Assembly: GCF_024494725.1 (NCBI RefSeq) | Contig: NZ_JANHDK010000004.1 | Span: 186,001-250,000 of the forward strand | DNA from: Haloplanus ruber | GTDB taxonomy: Archaea > Halobacteriota > Halobacteria > Halobacteriales > Haloferacaceae | Reading direction: 5' to 3' | DNA length: 64,000 bases | Shown: positions 1 through 9,025 of the stretch, piece by piece | Layout of the letters: every line of letters begins with the position of its first letter | Numbering within the stretch: position 1 is the stretch's first letter | The notes under the pieces: model-generated | What the model was told of the DNA's origin: nothing | The model's input: the letters and a program-made list of their open reading frames with translations, nothing else | The model's database searches: none | Translations under genes and position numbers: made by a program

Positions 1-1841
1 GCATGCTGTCGCGCGAGCTCCCGTACAGCAGGGTCAACTTCGACCGTGAACGACGATTTTTCCGAGGTATCCTCTTGTTCTTCGAGTTGGGTCACTGTTG
101 TCGCTTCCAATTCAGCTGTCCCGTGTTCAGTAGATTGCTCCTTGACGTCTTCTTCACTCGTTTTTTCACCTCCCGTTTCTGCGTCTGGCTCGGACTCCTC
201 CTCATTTGTTTTCTCGGTGTGAATCTCCCTGGCTGTTGATTGTAGCCGTGAGTCTTCGATTTCAGTCTGCCCAGGTGGCTGGATAGTGTCGATAAGTCCC
301 TCAACGGATGTTTTGAGGTCTGAATCACCGAGTCCTATTTCTGAGCTTCGTGTTATCGATTTCTCTGGAAGTTCTGGCCCTATCGTTGGATAGAGACGAT
401 TATGATTGGCCTCCACGTTCCTGTTCGTATCGGGGGAAGCAGCCTCCTGCCCAGCTGTGTTCGGTGACGATCCGATATGAAGACGTTCCTTGATAGCAGT
501 CGTCTTGACTCCCTCTTGACTAAGATCGATATCGTTCCGGCGGCCTATCTCTGGAATCTCCTCAACAGCGTCTAAGAGTGCAGCATCTGCACGGGACGTA
601 TCGACTTGTCCCTCACGATTCCGGACCTGCTGTTCGATATAGGTATTCACCCATGGTGGCGCGATGTACTGTCCATCCCGGTAGAGGGTCTCTTCACCCT
701 CCGAACCGGTCGCCCAAGAGAAAGAATTCCACTTGTCTTTGTATCGCTGGAGGCTGTCGCCCTGCTGATGCTCGATGACAGTATGAATTGGCGACACGGA
801 TTCGACAACATCGCTCAGAACCTCCTCCGGTGGGTGGTTCGAAAACTCGTGCGCCGAGACGGTGCCGGCGAAATCGCTCTGAGTCTTGGCTTCCGTAGCT
901 CCTCCCTGTATCTGAATGAGGGTCGCGCTGGCGTCGTCCTTGATAGACTCAAATAGTCGGCCACTGCTTCCATCTACTGGGACTTCGGGGCCAGCAATAG
1001 TGACTCCCCCGTGTTCGAAACACTCGGCTGTTGAGGTGAATTCGGGGACTGACGTGACATTCCCGTGGTCGTATCCGAGCGCATCGTACAGCTTGGCGAC
1101 GTGCCCGGCGAGAATGACGGGAATGGAAACATCAAGTTCGTCCTCGACGGCTGCAAATAGCGTTGCCAAGTGAACGCCGGTCAATCCGCTTGCGGTACAG
1201 AGTGTCTTGGACCCTGCATTCGTTCGTGCGGTAACTTCGCCGACGATCTCGGTCAGCTGGGCCTCCATCTCTTCGTTCGTGGCAGCAGTAAGAAAGAGGA
1301 TATCCACTTCTGGATACGCGTTTGGTTCCAACCCTGGATAGCCAGCGGCGTCACGTCCCGTGAAATCTCCCGTTGCAAGGATCCGTACTTGCTGTTCTCC
1401 GTCCGAAATATGGATCAAGAAGCCACAGGCTCCGGGGGCGTGGCCGGTGGACACTGGATGAACCTTTATGCTATCACCGAGGATATCGTGCCATTCAGAA
1501 ATAGGTTCGACGCGTCCGAGTAATTGGTCAGTATTTGAAAGATCGTATCTGCGTTCGCCTTCGGTGAACACATTGTTGAGAACAGCCGCCGTATCAGGGC
1601 TGGTAATAATCGGGGCACCGTGGCGATGAGCATCGTCGATTGATTTGTAGTGATCTAGATGTGCGTGGGTGAGGAGAATCGCCGATAGGTGCTCGTCCGC
1701 CCCGAGCAATGCGTCTAGGTCTACCCCGTCTCCGGCATCAACAAGAAGACAAGAGGTAGACTCCACATGGTTCTCGCTGATACGGATAACATATGACTCG
1801 TTACCTTTCCTTGGGTTGGCATGTTCATACGAGATATCCAC
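1..1841 (-). CDS. MBL-fold metallo-hydrolase with long acidic C-terminal region, 3' end outside window
   Basis: Open from a GTG at 1841 down to the left edge, about 613 residues, no stop reached. Near residue 50 the motif LLTHAHLDHYKSID gives the HxHxDH metal site of the metallo-beta-lactamase fold. HAPGACGFLI and ATGDFTG further on fit the later histidine and aspartate positions of hydrolases related to RNase J/CPSF-type nucleases. From about residue 400 the protein becomes acidic and low-complexity (many E, D, T, S) with no domain I can name. The frame has an in-frame TAG two codons upstream of the GTG, so the start can hardly lie further out. Substrate unknown; an RNA- or DNA-processing hydrolase is the best guess. 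MBL fold sure, role unsure. Confidence 0.8.
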   Translation of the reverse strand, partial: MDISYEHANPRKGNESYVIRISENHVESTSCLLVDAGDGVDLDALLGADEHLSAILLTHAHLDHYKSIDDAHRHGAPIITSPDTAAVLNNVFTEGERRYDLSNTDQLLGRVEPISEWHDILGDSIKVHPVSTGHAPGACGFLIHISDGEQQVRILATGDFTGRDAAGYPGLEPNAYPEVDILFLTAATNEEMEAQLTEIVGEVTARTNAGSKTLCTASGLTGVHLATLFAAVEDELDVSIPVILAGHVAKLYDALGYDHGNVTSVPEFTSTAECFEHGGVTIAGPEVPVDGSSGRLFESIKDDASATLIQIQGGATEAKTQSDFAGTVSAHEFSNHPPEEVLSDVVESVSPIHTVIEHQQGDSLQRYKDKWNSFSWATGSEGEETLYRDGQYIAPPWVNTYIEQQVRNREGQVDTSRADAALLDAVEEIPEIGRRNDIDLSQEGVKTTAIKERLHIGSSPNTAGQEAASPDTNRNVEANHNRLYPTIGPELPEKSITRSSEIGLGDSDLKTSVEGLIDTIQPPGQTEIEDSRLQSTAREIHTEKTNEEESEPDAETGGEKTSEEDVKEQSTEHGTAELEATTVTQLEEQEDTSEKSSFTVEVDPAVRELARQH

Positions 1842-1928
1842 GTGCTACATCACATTCTCAACTATCATTAAGTATATGATCATCAGGTTGACTAGAACCG
1901 GTCGACACAATTTATTATCTTGTTCTCA

Positions 1929-1948
1929 GGCTCTGTTGAAATTCTCAG
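1929..1948. repeat. Insertion-sequence terminal repeat remnant
   Basis: GGCTCTGTTGAAATTCTCAG matches, with one change, the terminal repeats at 9368-9387, 10159-10178 (inverted) and 21494-21513 (inverted). No transposase lies next to it, so this is a solo end of a haloarchaeal insertion sequence. The rest of 1842-2040 holds no gene I can support. Confidence 0.6.
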
Positions 1949-2040
1949 ATCTAATACTTCCCCGTGAGATGCTCTGTCGCAAATCGAATTTCATACTTGA
2001 ATGCGAAAGGCCAAATGTGGCTCTTCCGTATCTTCAATGA

Positions 2041-2241
2041 ATGAGTGAGTCAGAAGACACGGCCACGAGACGAAAAATATCAGTTGCAGTTGTGGATAAC
2101 TCGCATACGAACGAAATCCCTGACAATATCGACTCTGAATTATATACGACAACAAGACCAGAGTCATCGTTGGTTGAGTTTACAGCCGATCCTGACGGGG
2201 AGCTAGCAGAGGCACTCAGGCGGAATGGATTCGACGTGTGA
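2041..2241 (+). CDS. Small acidic hypothetical protein (66 aa)
   Basis: ATG at 2041, 66 residues, rich in D, E, S and T as expected for a haloarchaeal cytosolic protein. No domain, membrane segment or cysteine motif is visible. It is transcribed divergently from the MBL-fold gene. The C-terminal DPDGELAEALRRNGFDV looks like a genuine folded end and composition supports coding, but nothing indicates function. The following 2242-2786 shows no convincing gene or repeat. Confidence 0.45.
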   Translation: MSESEDTATRRKISVAVVDNSHTNEIPDNIDSELYTTTRPESSLVEFTADPDGELAEALRRNGFDV

Positions 2242-2786
2242 TCTAACCCCTGTTGATTACTTATTCTGTGAGTTGGACTTGTTGAATCCTTCAGTCGCTG
2301 ATAGCTTGTAGAGACTATGCTGAATACAGGGTCCGAGTCGGTCACCGGTGGAAATCGTTCATCGTCGGCAGTTCATCACTCTATGTACAGAATCGAATAA
2401 TACACAGGTGACTGAATTGGCCTGCTGATCTCATCCTTCGTATCCGTTAATATGCGTCACAATGTCCGGGCCCGATTTAATCACAGGTGAGTGAGATACG
2501 TGGTCAGTATCCGAGCTTAGCGACCCGGACTTGGATGCATTTTTGAGGATTATCGGCAGTAAACTCTTGATCGTCGCAAGAGCAACGTCACTCGCGCCCG
2601 AAAATTATCCGGGACTGTATGATGAATAAAATCCTGCTAATCCAACTTACCAAGAGGACGATTCTGGTATTTCGTATATTTGTGATCAAAATAGGTTCGC
2701 TGAAGTAGGCTGAAATCCCGATCTCGGCGGAAATCAGGTCGGTGTTCCCAGAGGTCCACCTGCGGAGCCAAGTGGCCTCTTAGGGC

Positions 2787-4466
2787 TCACCCGCAATCTC
2801 CCTGCGCCAACTGTTCTATTGTATTTTCCCGGTTCGCAGTCTTCCCAGAACTGTCTTCGCTGAACATCTTCTGTGCGATTGCATTCAGGCTCCCATCGGT
2901 AAACTCGGTCAGTCGGTCATAATTGTCCAGCCGATTCCGGCCCTCCAGCATCATTTGACCGAGCTTCTCAAGGCTCTGTCGAGAGTAGCGCGGCGACTGA
3001 ACAGCCTCGGTGAATGGCTCAGGATTGCGCTTCAGTTCCTGATACCACACGGTGTAGAGCAGCACCTTATGTGCGTGAGCTGTCCGCTCCGGGAACGTAA
3101 GCTCACAGTCATACGTCTCCGCCAGTTGCTGTAAGCCATCCCGATACGGCTCCAGCACGGCAGCGTAGTGATCCTCGACGAGACACGGATAGAGGAGGCT
3201 TTCGGCGATAATCGGCTGTGAACCGGATAGAGCTTTGAAGATGTCTTGGACGAAGTAGAACGGTGGAACACCGTCACCTCCGAACTCGGCATCCAGCGCA
3301 AGCACCAGCGCGGGGCGGGCGAACAAACACTCGAACGCCTGCCCTCCGTCCAGATACGAAGCGTGAGCTTCTGGGGCGATTCTCAGCGCCTCCATCAGGT
3401 AGTCGCTGACCGCTCCAAGAAGCCCTGCCGAATGAAGCTCACGGTAGTACTCCCTCGCTGTCGGGAGCAGTCCATCAGTATCGAGCCGAAGGCCGGTCCC
3501 GCTCGTTGCGGACAACTGATCAGTGATATGCGCGCGAACATACCCGGACTCGATACCAACCCAGTAGTTCTCAAGATGGTCGACAAGCTCCTGTGTCCGC
3601 CCCGAGTCGGGCGACTGTGCGACCAGATGTTCCAAGTTCGCTTTCGAGAGTTCGAGGCTGTCTTGCAGCTGTTTGTGCGGCGACCTCGCTGAACGCCCAC
3701 CACCGCGTCCAGTGCTGACGCTGCGTTTTCCCGGACTGCCGTCATCCGTCCCCTGCATCGCCCCGGCTTCGGATTCACCGATGAGTGCTTCGAGGTCTGT
3801 GGCCGCCTCCGAGAGCGAGTGCCCTGCGCGGGCATCCCCGTAGAAGATAAGATTCCAGATGAGCGTCTGGACTCCCTCCCGGCCGCCGGAACTCAGCATG
3901 TCGTGTGTCGACCGCGTGTACGGCGTCGGCTCGGACGTTACCTGCCGGTAAGTGGACCGGCGGTCGTCGGCCAGCGCCACCTGAACGATTGCCGCACGCC
4001 AGGTGGTCGGCACAGCTGCCGTCCCGTAGATTCCATCGGCGGGAACGTCGTCCGGAGTGTCAGCTGCGGACGCCCAGGTCACCGTGAACCGGCTTTCTTG
4101 GGTGAGTCCGCGGAGTTGCGCTTCCGTCCCGCGTAGTGACGTTTCCTCCGTGTCGGCAACAACGACGCCCAGTTGGGCGGTGTCATCGGTACTCGACTCG
4201 AGGTAGACGTCCTGGAGCTGTAGTTCAGTCCGCTCAGTGTCGGAAGACCGGTTGAGGTCCGCATATGAGCTGGTCGAAAGGGCGTCTGCCTCGATTGGGT
4301 TGCTCACTGTGATCGGGAAGTTGTCATTCTGGAGTAGGGGCGGCCCGTCGGCAAAATAACCGGGGTCGGATTCGATCCGGAGGATCCCGGCCTCGAGGTC
4401 GGCTTGGTCGATGAAGAGCGAGTTTCGGCCACACATACAGGGAAATTCGGGAGGAGGAATCTTCAA
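2787..4466 (-). CDS. Large hypothetical protein (559 aa) of unknown family
   Basis: ATG at 4466, 559 residues, acidic. I do not recognise a family. The first 170 residues are D/S/T-rich and may be beta-rich. Then comes a helical stretch around MLSSGGREGVQTLIWNLIFYG, a low-complexity linker near residues 240-275 (GRGGGRSARSPHK), and an all-helical C-terminal half from about residue 280 to the end. There is an N-terminal CMCG but no matching second cysteine pair, so a zinc site is not supported. No signal peptide or transmembrane segment. A 42-bp palindrome of the TTAACCAACA family sits 33 bp upstream of the start and probably regulates it. Confidence 0.75.
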   Translation of the reverse strand: MKIPPPEFPCMCGRNSLFIDQADLEAGILRIESDPGYFADGPPLLQNDNFPITVSNPIEADALSTSSYADLNRSSDTERTELQLQDVYLESSTDDTAQLGVVVADTEETSLRGTEAQLRGLTQESRFTVTWASAADTPDDVPADGIYGTAAVPTTWRAAIVQVALADDRRSTYRQVTSEPTPYTRSTHDMLSSGGREGVQTLIWNLIFYGDARAGHSLSEAATDLEALIGESEAGAMQGTDDGSPGKRSVSTGRGGGRSARSPHKQLQDSLELSKANLEHLVAQSPDSGRTQELVDHLENYWVGIESGYVRAHITDQLSATSGTGLRLDTDGLLPTAREYYRELHSAGLLGAVSDYLMEALRIAPEAHASYLDGGQAFECLFARPALVLALDAEFGGDGVPPFYFVQDIFKALSGSQPIIAESLLYPCLVEDHYAAVLEPYRDGLQQLAETYDCELTFPERTAHAHKVLLYTVWYQELKRNPEPFTEAVQSPRYSRQSLEKLGQMMLEGRNRLDNYDRLTEFTDGSLNAIAQKMFSEDSSGKTANRENTIEQLAQGDCG

Positions 4467-4498
4467 CGTGGTCGAGAGATCTCATCAGCCCGACCCTA

Positions 4499-4540
4499 TT
4501 AACCAACATATCCATCTATCGAACCCGGAGTGTTGGTTAA
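4499..4540. promoter_or_regulatory. Palindromic element, TTAACCAACA type (site A)
   Basis: Perfect 10-bp arms TTAACCAACA (4499-4508) and TGTTGGTTAA (4531-4540) with a 22-bp spacer, just upstream of the 559-residue protein. Same architecture as the sites at 9026, 17885 and 43762. Operator, or recombination/maintenance site. Confidence 0.8.
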
Positions 4541-4656
4541 TGATGGTTACGCAAGACAAATTTGATTCTGGAAACGCTCTCGGAAACCGATATACGTCCA
4601 CATAAAATCGCCGACCGAAGATCATTAAGCCTCTGTTTCGGGCCTTGCATGAAACG

Positions 4657-4686
4657 CGGAAGCGCCACGCCGCGGCTTATCGGGAA
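4657..4686 (+). promoter_or_regulatory. Conserved upstream element shared with polB copies
   Basis: The sequence CGGAAGCGCCACGCCGCGGC followed by TTATCGGGAA closely matches segments at 9160-9190 and 11883-11914. In each case it ends 20-31 bp before the start codon of a replication/recombination gene. Likely a shared promoter or operator. Confidence 0.55.
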
Positions 4687-4705
4687 CGTAGACAACTAGT
4701 CGAGT

Positions 4706-5650
4706 ATGAGAGAACGCTCAACGTCGAATCGATTGGCGGTGGACCAGCCGACGCGGGGGGCAGACCGCAATCGGCCCCTCGCTGACCAGGCCGATCCAAC
4801 CATGGACGAGATGCTGTTGCCGCAGCTCGAGGACGGCATCACGCTGCTCGACGTGGAAGGAGGCCGCGGCGTCCCGATCCTACAATCGCTCGTACTCGAC
4901 CATCTTCTCCTGCACGACGGGCCCGCCTTTTGGGTCGACGCAAACGGACACGCGACGACGACGACACTCGCCCAGATCGCACCCAGTCAACGGTTGCTCA
5001 ACCGAATCCACGTGGCACGCGGATTTACCGCATACCAGCACTACGGCGCCGTCTGTGATCTCCCGACAGCGGTGAACAAGTCGACCCGGACGTCCGCCGC
5101 CGATTGAGGGGCGGTCAATCGAAGAGCACCGAGTCACGACGAGGACACGTCGCCCCACACGCCCGCCCTCATCGTCGCACCGGCCGTCGACGCCCAGTAC
5201 CGTGCCGACGCTACTCTCAGTGAAACCCACGCGGAAACCCTTCAGGCCCGAACCCTCGCCCGGTTGTCGACCTACGCTGATGGATACGATATCCCGGTGC
5301 TCGTTACGCGAAACGAACGAAACGAATTCACCGAGCCGGTCACAACGGTCGCCGACCACCACCTGGAGTGCGAGCAGACCCGAATGGGGCCTCGGGTCGT
5401 CGGCGAGGACTTCGAGACACTTGTTTACCCCGTCGACGACGGCGCGTACTACCAGACGACGTTCGCGTACTGGCAGCAGCTGCTCGCGGCACGCGCAACG
5501 CAGGTCGGCGTGGAACCGACGACGCCGGCGCCGTCGACACCGACTCCGGAGGGTGTCTGGACGGGCGTCACCGCTGACGGTGAGACGGTGGCGGCCACCG
5601 CGGATCCCCTGCTCGATGCGTGGACCGCGACCGGAACAGGAGGGCGATAG
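4706..5650 (+). pseudogene. RecA/RadA-like plasmid protein interrupted by in-frame TGA
   Basis: The reading frame starts at ATG 4706, runs to TGA at 5105-5107, and continues open in the same frame to TAG at 5648-5650, about 314 codons in all. The first part (MLLPQLEDGITLLDV, LVLDHLLLHDGPAFWVDANG, IAPSQRLLNRIHVARGFTAYQH) resembles a reduced RecA-superfamily ATPase: the Walker A region is degenerate, but the LNRIHVAR-FTAYQH segment is RadA-like. The second part (YDIPVLVTRNERNEFTEPV, ADHHLECEQTRMGPRVVG) continues the fold, so one gene has been split by a nonsense mutation. A damaged copy at 30373 shares the first part. It probably formed an operon with the gene 2 bp downstream. Confidence 0.7.
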
Positions 5651-5652
5651 CG

Positions 5653-5967
5653 ATGGGGCGCACGAACCCAACCTACCGTGATGCACTGCGGGCCATCGAA
5701 GAGCGCTGGGCGGAGTTCCGGCGGGCACTGCGGCGTCGCGACCAGCCACGCTTCGACCGGCTGTTCGAGTACGCCCGCGAGCACGCTGACGCGAGCGGGC
5801 TGTTGAACCACCAGAATCCGCTCCTGCCGGCGCTGCTCAGCATCGATCTCGAACAGGAGGCCCGCCTCGACGACCACGAGGAACGTCTCGAGGAGCTCGA
5901 ACAAGCGCTTGAACAGCGTGAGATGGCCCACCAGAGGGAGTCCCACCAAGGCAGTCGTACTCAGTAA
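5653..5967 (+). CDS. Small helical partner protein (104 aa) downstream of the RadA-like gene
   Basis: ATG at 5653, two bases after the stop of the RadA-like gene, which argues for this start over an in-frame ATG at 5620 inside the upstream gene. The sequence begins MGRTNPTYRDALRAIEERWA, is highly charged, and ends in a coiled-coil-like repeat (DDHEERLEELEQALEQREM). No enzyme motif. The pairing suggests a recombination or replication accessory function, by context only. Confidence 0.7.
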   Translation: MGRTNPTYRDALRAIEERWAEFRRALRRRDQPRFDRLFEYAREHADASGLLNHQNPLLPALLSIDLEQEARLDDHEERLEELEQALEQREMAHQRESHQGSRTQ

Positions 5968-6064
5968 CGGCAGAACATTTTGATGTTTGTTCTGACCGCT
6001 AACCGTGGTAGCTAATGAAAAGAACTATACTGTTGCACATTTTTGTGTAACTATAACTACGACG

Positions 6065-6730
6065 ATGTATACGCCCTGTTCTGAAAAAGCACTCAAGACG
6101 TTGTTAGCGATCGATCCCGGCGATTCGATCTCTGGCGTTGCCCGTAAGATCGATGAAAACCGGGAGACGATTCGCCGCGTCGTCAACGCGCTTGAGGACG
6201 AGGGCTACGTGGAGTATGATCAAGGCCTCACCGTGGTCGACCCCGCGGTTCGCGAGGCTGGGCTCTCGTTTCTCGCTGCCTCAGCGGATGTTGTCCCCCC
6301 ATCAATATCAGAGGCATACGTGCTCCCGCAGTTCGGCGGTCTGGAATTTGCCTATACCTCTATTGACGCGGTCTACATCTGGACACGCGGCGGCTATCAA
6401 GTCGCGCGCAATCCCGAGGACTATCCACTCTTTATCGCAATCGATGAGACAGACCTCGAGCATTGGGAACAATTCTTCGGGAGCTTCAAGATTCCAGTCG
6501 CTCAAGAGCGCCAACCCGCTGAGGAGATCGACCAGTCAATTCAATTCGTCCTCAAGCCGTGTGCGACGGTTGAAGCAGACACCGTCGATGGTCGCCCAGT
6601 CATTCCCCTGCAGGAAACCGTCGAGTTCGCCCAGGACCACTATGCGACCTTCCAATCGGCGTTGGATATGCTGGGGCGGATGTACGAAGAGGTCGAAACT
6701 GACGCTGATTACCGGATGGAGCCAGCCTGA
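6065..6730 (+). CDS. Winged-helix antitoxin-like protein (AbiEi-like role)
   Basis: ATG at 6065 begins MYTPCSEKALKTLLAID. A GTG at 6005 would add 20 residues unlike the rest, and a TATA-like CTATACT lies near 6022. Residues 5-65 form a winged helix-turn-helix (ISGVARKIDENRETIRRVVNALEDEGYV). The rest resembles the effector part of nucleotidyltransferase-associated antitoxins. The stop precedes the nucleotidyltransferase start at 6733 by two bases. Predicted role: transcriptional repressor and neutraliser of the neighbouring toxin, as in type IV AbiE-like systems. Inferred from context and architecture. Confidence 0.7.
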   Translation: MYTPCSEKALKTLLAIDPGDSISGVARKIDENRETIRRVVNALEDEGYVEYDQGLTVVDPAVREAGLSFLAASADVVPPSISEAYVLPQFGGLEFAYTSIDAVYIWTRGGYQVARNPEDYPLFIAIDETDLEHWEQFFGSFKIPVAQERQPAEEIDQSIQFVLKPCATVEADTVDGRPVIPLQETVEFAQDHYATFQSALDMLGRMYEEVETDADYRMEPA

Positions 6731-6732
6731 TC

Positions 6733-7428
6733 ATGAGTCACGAAGAACGTAGTGAGGCGCTCATCGAAGTCCTCAACGACCTCGAACAGTCCGATATCCC
6801 CTTTGTCTTGGTCGGAGGCTACGCGATTAGCCAGTTTGAGACCCGGTTCTCGACCGATCTAGATCTCGTAATTGCGCCAGAGGACTACGAGGAACTCGTC
6901 GATTTTCTCGAAGAACATAATTTCGAACGGACTGACGAACTCGATGTACCACCCGAAGAGACGATCTATAATCGTGAAATCGAACTCTTCGAACGTACGG
7001 AAGGGCTGGTTCATCCGGTAGGAGTTGACGTTCTCGTGAACGGCTTGGGCTGTCGTCAGACAGAAGCTGAGTGGTCCTTCGGATACTTACGGGAACACAG
7101 TACGGAGACGACGGTCTCAGGAGGTTCACAATCAACGATAGCAAGGGCTGCTGAAGGTGAAATTCTGGTCGCCGCAAAACTCCATAGCGCCAGAGAAACG
7201 GACCTCGCAGACGTTCTGGCGATGACCCCAGACATCGACTTCGAGAAGGTAGAATCACATCTCCACCGAGGCGACGAAGAAGCGCTTCAATCACAGCTCA
7301 GAGAAGCAAAAGAGTTCGTCGAGGAAGGCGGACTTGATCATCGATTCAAGAGTCTGTTTGGTAAGTCAGCTGCGTCGCCAGAAGACATCGATACCCTCGT
7401 TTCGTTCCTTGAGCGGCAACTGGACTGA
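6733..7428 (+). CDS. Nucleotidyltransferase toxin-like protein (AbiEii/MenT-like)
   Basis: 231 residues. IPFVLVGGYAISQFETRFSTDLDLVI (residues 21-46) carries the GG-x(n)-S/T-DxD signature of the DNA polymerase beta-like nucleotidyltransferase fold; the two aspartates in TDLDLV would bind metal. The C-terminal half is helical (KLHSARETDLADVLAM, FKSLFGKSA). Coupled to the upstream winged-helix gene, it fits an AbiE-type toxin that modifies RNA or uses NTPs to halt growth. A housekeeping nucleotidyltransferase is possible but unlikely on this replicon. Its 3' end is 24 bp from the right end of a TnpB element. Confidence 0.75.
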   Translation: MSHEERSEALIEVLNDLEQSDIPFVLVGGYAISQFETRFSTDLDLVIAPEDYEELVDFLEEHNFERTDELDVPPEETIYNREIELFERTEGLVHPVGVDVLVNGLGCRQTEAEWSFGYLREHSTETTVSGGSQSTIARAAEGEILVAAKLHSARETDLADVLAMTPDIDFEKVESHLHRGDEEALQSQLREAKEFVEEGGLDHRFKSLFGKSAASPEDIDTLVSFLERQLD

Positions 7429-7452
7429 TCCACGGGATCCTGAGTTTCCAAA

Positions 7453-7521
7453 TTGACCTCCTCCTCCGCGTGAACACGGAGGAATCCCACCACGGGATTT
7501 CAGGCCGAGTGGAGTGGCCTG
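7453..7521 (-). ncRNA. Structured right end of TnpB element (putative reRNA/omega RNA scaffold)
   Basis: Reading on the minus strand after the tnpB stop there are three hairpins: CAGGCC/GGCCTG (7501-7521), AATCCC/GGGATT (7483-7499) and CCTCCG/CGGAGG (7463-7482). The end sequence GGAGGTCAA stops at 7453. IS200/IS605-type elements encode a guide RNA here whose 3' part reads into flanking DNA. Seen: the hairpins. Inferred: that they are a guide RNA. Confidence 0.6.
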
Positions 7522-7527
7522 TTGGTT

Positions 7528-8784
7528 TCAAGACGCATACGTTCCACGCGTCTCTTGCTGGATTTCAGCATCTGCGTGGCTGTCTTGTGGCTCGGTCAAA
7601 GAAGCCCCATCCGTAGCCGAGTCATCGTCACCGGCCTTCTGCCGGGAAGCCCGGTTGTTTCGGCGGTGACTCTCTCCACTACGATAGCGGTCTGCAATAT
7701 TTATCGCCCCGTTCACGTCGGCTTGGTACTCACCGACCCAACAGTCCTCGTTCGAGCACCGAAACGTCGCCTGTCGGGGTCGGTAGCCATGTTCACCGCA
7801 GGCGTGGCACGCCTTCGACGTGTTCCGGGGATTCACCGTCTTGACGGGAATCCCCTTCTCGGTAGCTTTGTAACGAATCTGTGCGTGGAGCTTGGCAAAG
7901 CCCCAGCCGTGCAACCGCCGATTCATGTACTCGCCATAGTCCATATTCTCGCGGATGTACGTCAAGTCTTCCAGCACCAGCACTGGGTTCTCGACGGACT
8001 CGGCATAGTTCACGACCTCGCGGGTCACACGGTGGAACACATCGTCAATCTGGTCCCACAGCGCGTCACCGAACGAGTCTACGATTCTCTCACTGCCACG
8101 CTGCTGAAGGCGTCGCTTGGCGGTGAAGTAGGTTTTGCGGAGCCGACGAACGGTCTTTCCATCGTCGGCCCACAGTCGGGGGCGAACAGGAGAACCGTGT
8201 TCGTCGCGGTGACACACCGTGACGAGACTCGCTTCTCCAATATCCACGCCGATGGGCGTCCGCTCATCGGCGGATGCCTCTGATTTGTCCTCCACGTCGC
8301 GGGTAGCGGTGACGTGGAGATACCACGTCCCGTCGCGCTCGAACAGCCGACTTTCACCCATCTCGGCGTCATCTGCGTACACCGCTTCGAGCCAATCCCG
8401 CTGTTCGGGATTGGCGCGGGCGGGCATCCAGAGGTGGTAATCTTCATGATGTGGAATTTTGACGTACCACTCGATAGCGTTCTCTGGTTTGTGGTCGAGT
8501 TGCAGACCCTCGTTGGTGAACTTCACTGGCTGGTCGTCGTGGAGCTCGTCGGCGTCGTAGCTGTTGTGGAGTTGTGGGACGTACTTCTTGAGGACGTTTT
8601 TCGCGTAGCCGCTCAAGTCGTACTCGACTACCACGTCGTTAGTCGCTGACTGTGTGTCACAGCCAGCGGCGAACGCGGCTTGAAGCGCCTGCTGGTAGGC
8701 GTCCCGGGTCTCACGAAGTTTCTGTCGCTTGTGGGTGTTTGGGTCCACAAGCTTCAGTTCGAGCGTTTTCGTGAGTTCTGCCAT
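7528..8784 (-). CDS. tnpB: TnpB RNA-guided nuclease (IS1341/IS605 type)
   Basis: 418 residues. RuvC residues are D181 (GVDIGEASL), E272 (LVLEDLTYI) and D356 (ADVNGAINIADR). A zinc ribbon has C326, C329, C343 and C348. The N-terminal half is the helical recognition region. All key residues are present, so it may be active as an RNA-guided nuclease that retains or homes the element. No TnpA transposase lies beside it, so movement would need one supplied in trans. The C-terminal tail after residue 370 is low-complexity and acidic, usual in haloarchaeal members. The structured right end lies directly downstream. Confidence 0.92.
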   Translation of the reverse strand: MAELTKTLELKLVDPNTHKRQKLRETRDAYQQALQAAFAAGCDTQSATNDVVVEYDLSGYAKNVLKKYVPQLHNSYDADELHDDQPVKFTNEGLQLDHKPENAIEWYVKIPHHEDYHLWMPARANPEQRDWLEAVYADDAEMGESRLFERDGTWYLHVTATRDVEDKSEASADERTPIGVDIGEASLVTVCHRDEHGSPVRPRLWADDGKTVRRLRKTYFTAKRRLQQRGSERIVDSFGDALWDQIDDVFHRVTREVVNYAESVENPVLVLEDLTYIRENMDYGEYMNRRLHGWGFAKLHAQIRYKATEKGIPVKTVNPRNTSKACHACGEHGYRPRQATFRCSNEDCWVGEYQADVNGAINIADRYRSGESHRRNNRASRQKAGDDDSATDGASLTEPQDSHADAEIQQETRGTYAS

Positions 8785-9025
8785 CGTCGCCGTAGTACTC
8801 CTCTCGGTTGTGATCGATAATATACCTCAGCCATCCAGAGCGGAAGTGAAATTGGGAGAAATCCAGCACTGCAATAGAGCGGTGGACAGTCTCACTCTGA
8901 TGTCCGCTTGCCCCCCGCCTGTTCGCTCCTCGGTTCCGACAGAGGTGTCGGAACACTCGTCACTCACGGGAAGACGGGGGTATGCGCTCGTATCTCTATC
9001 AGATATCGACATTCATTGGAGTGTA
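8785..9025. other. Intergenic region left of site B
   Basis: No supported gene. The left end of the TnpB element must lie here, but I cannot place it exactly. The stretch includes a pyrimidine-rich segment. Confidence 0.4.

Noticed and set aside
5105-5107. TGA as a recoded (selenocysteine or readthrough) codon
   Set aside because: Haloarchaea are not known to use selenocysteine; no structural element is visible and the related relic at 30373 offers no support. A nonsense mutation is simpler.
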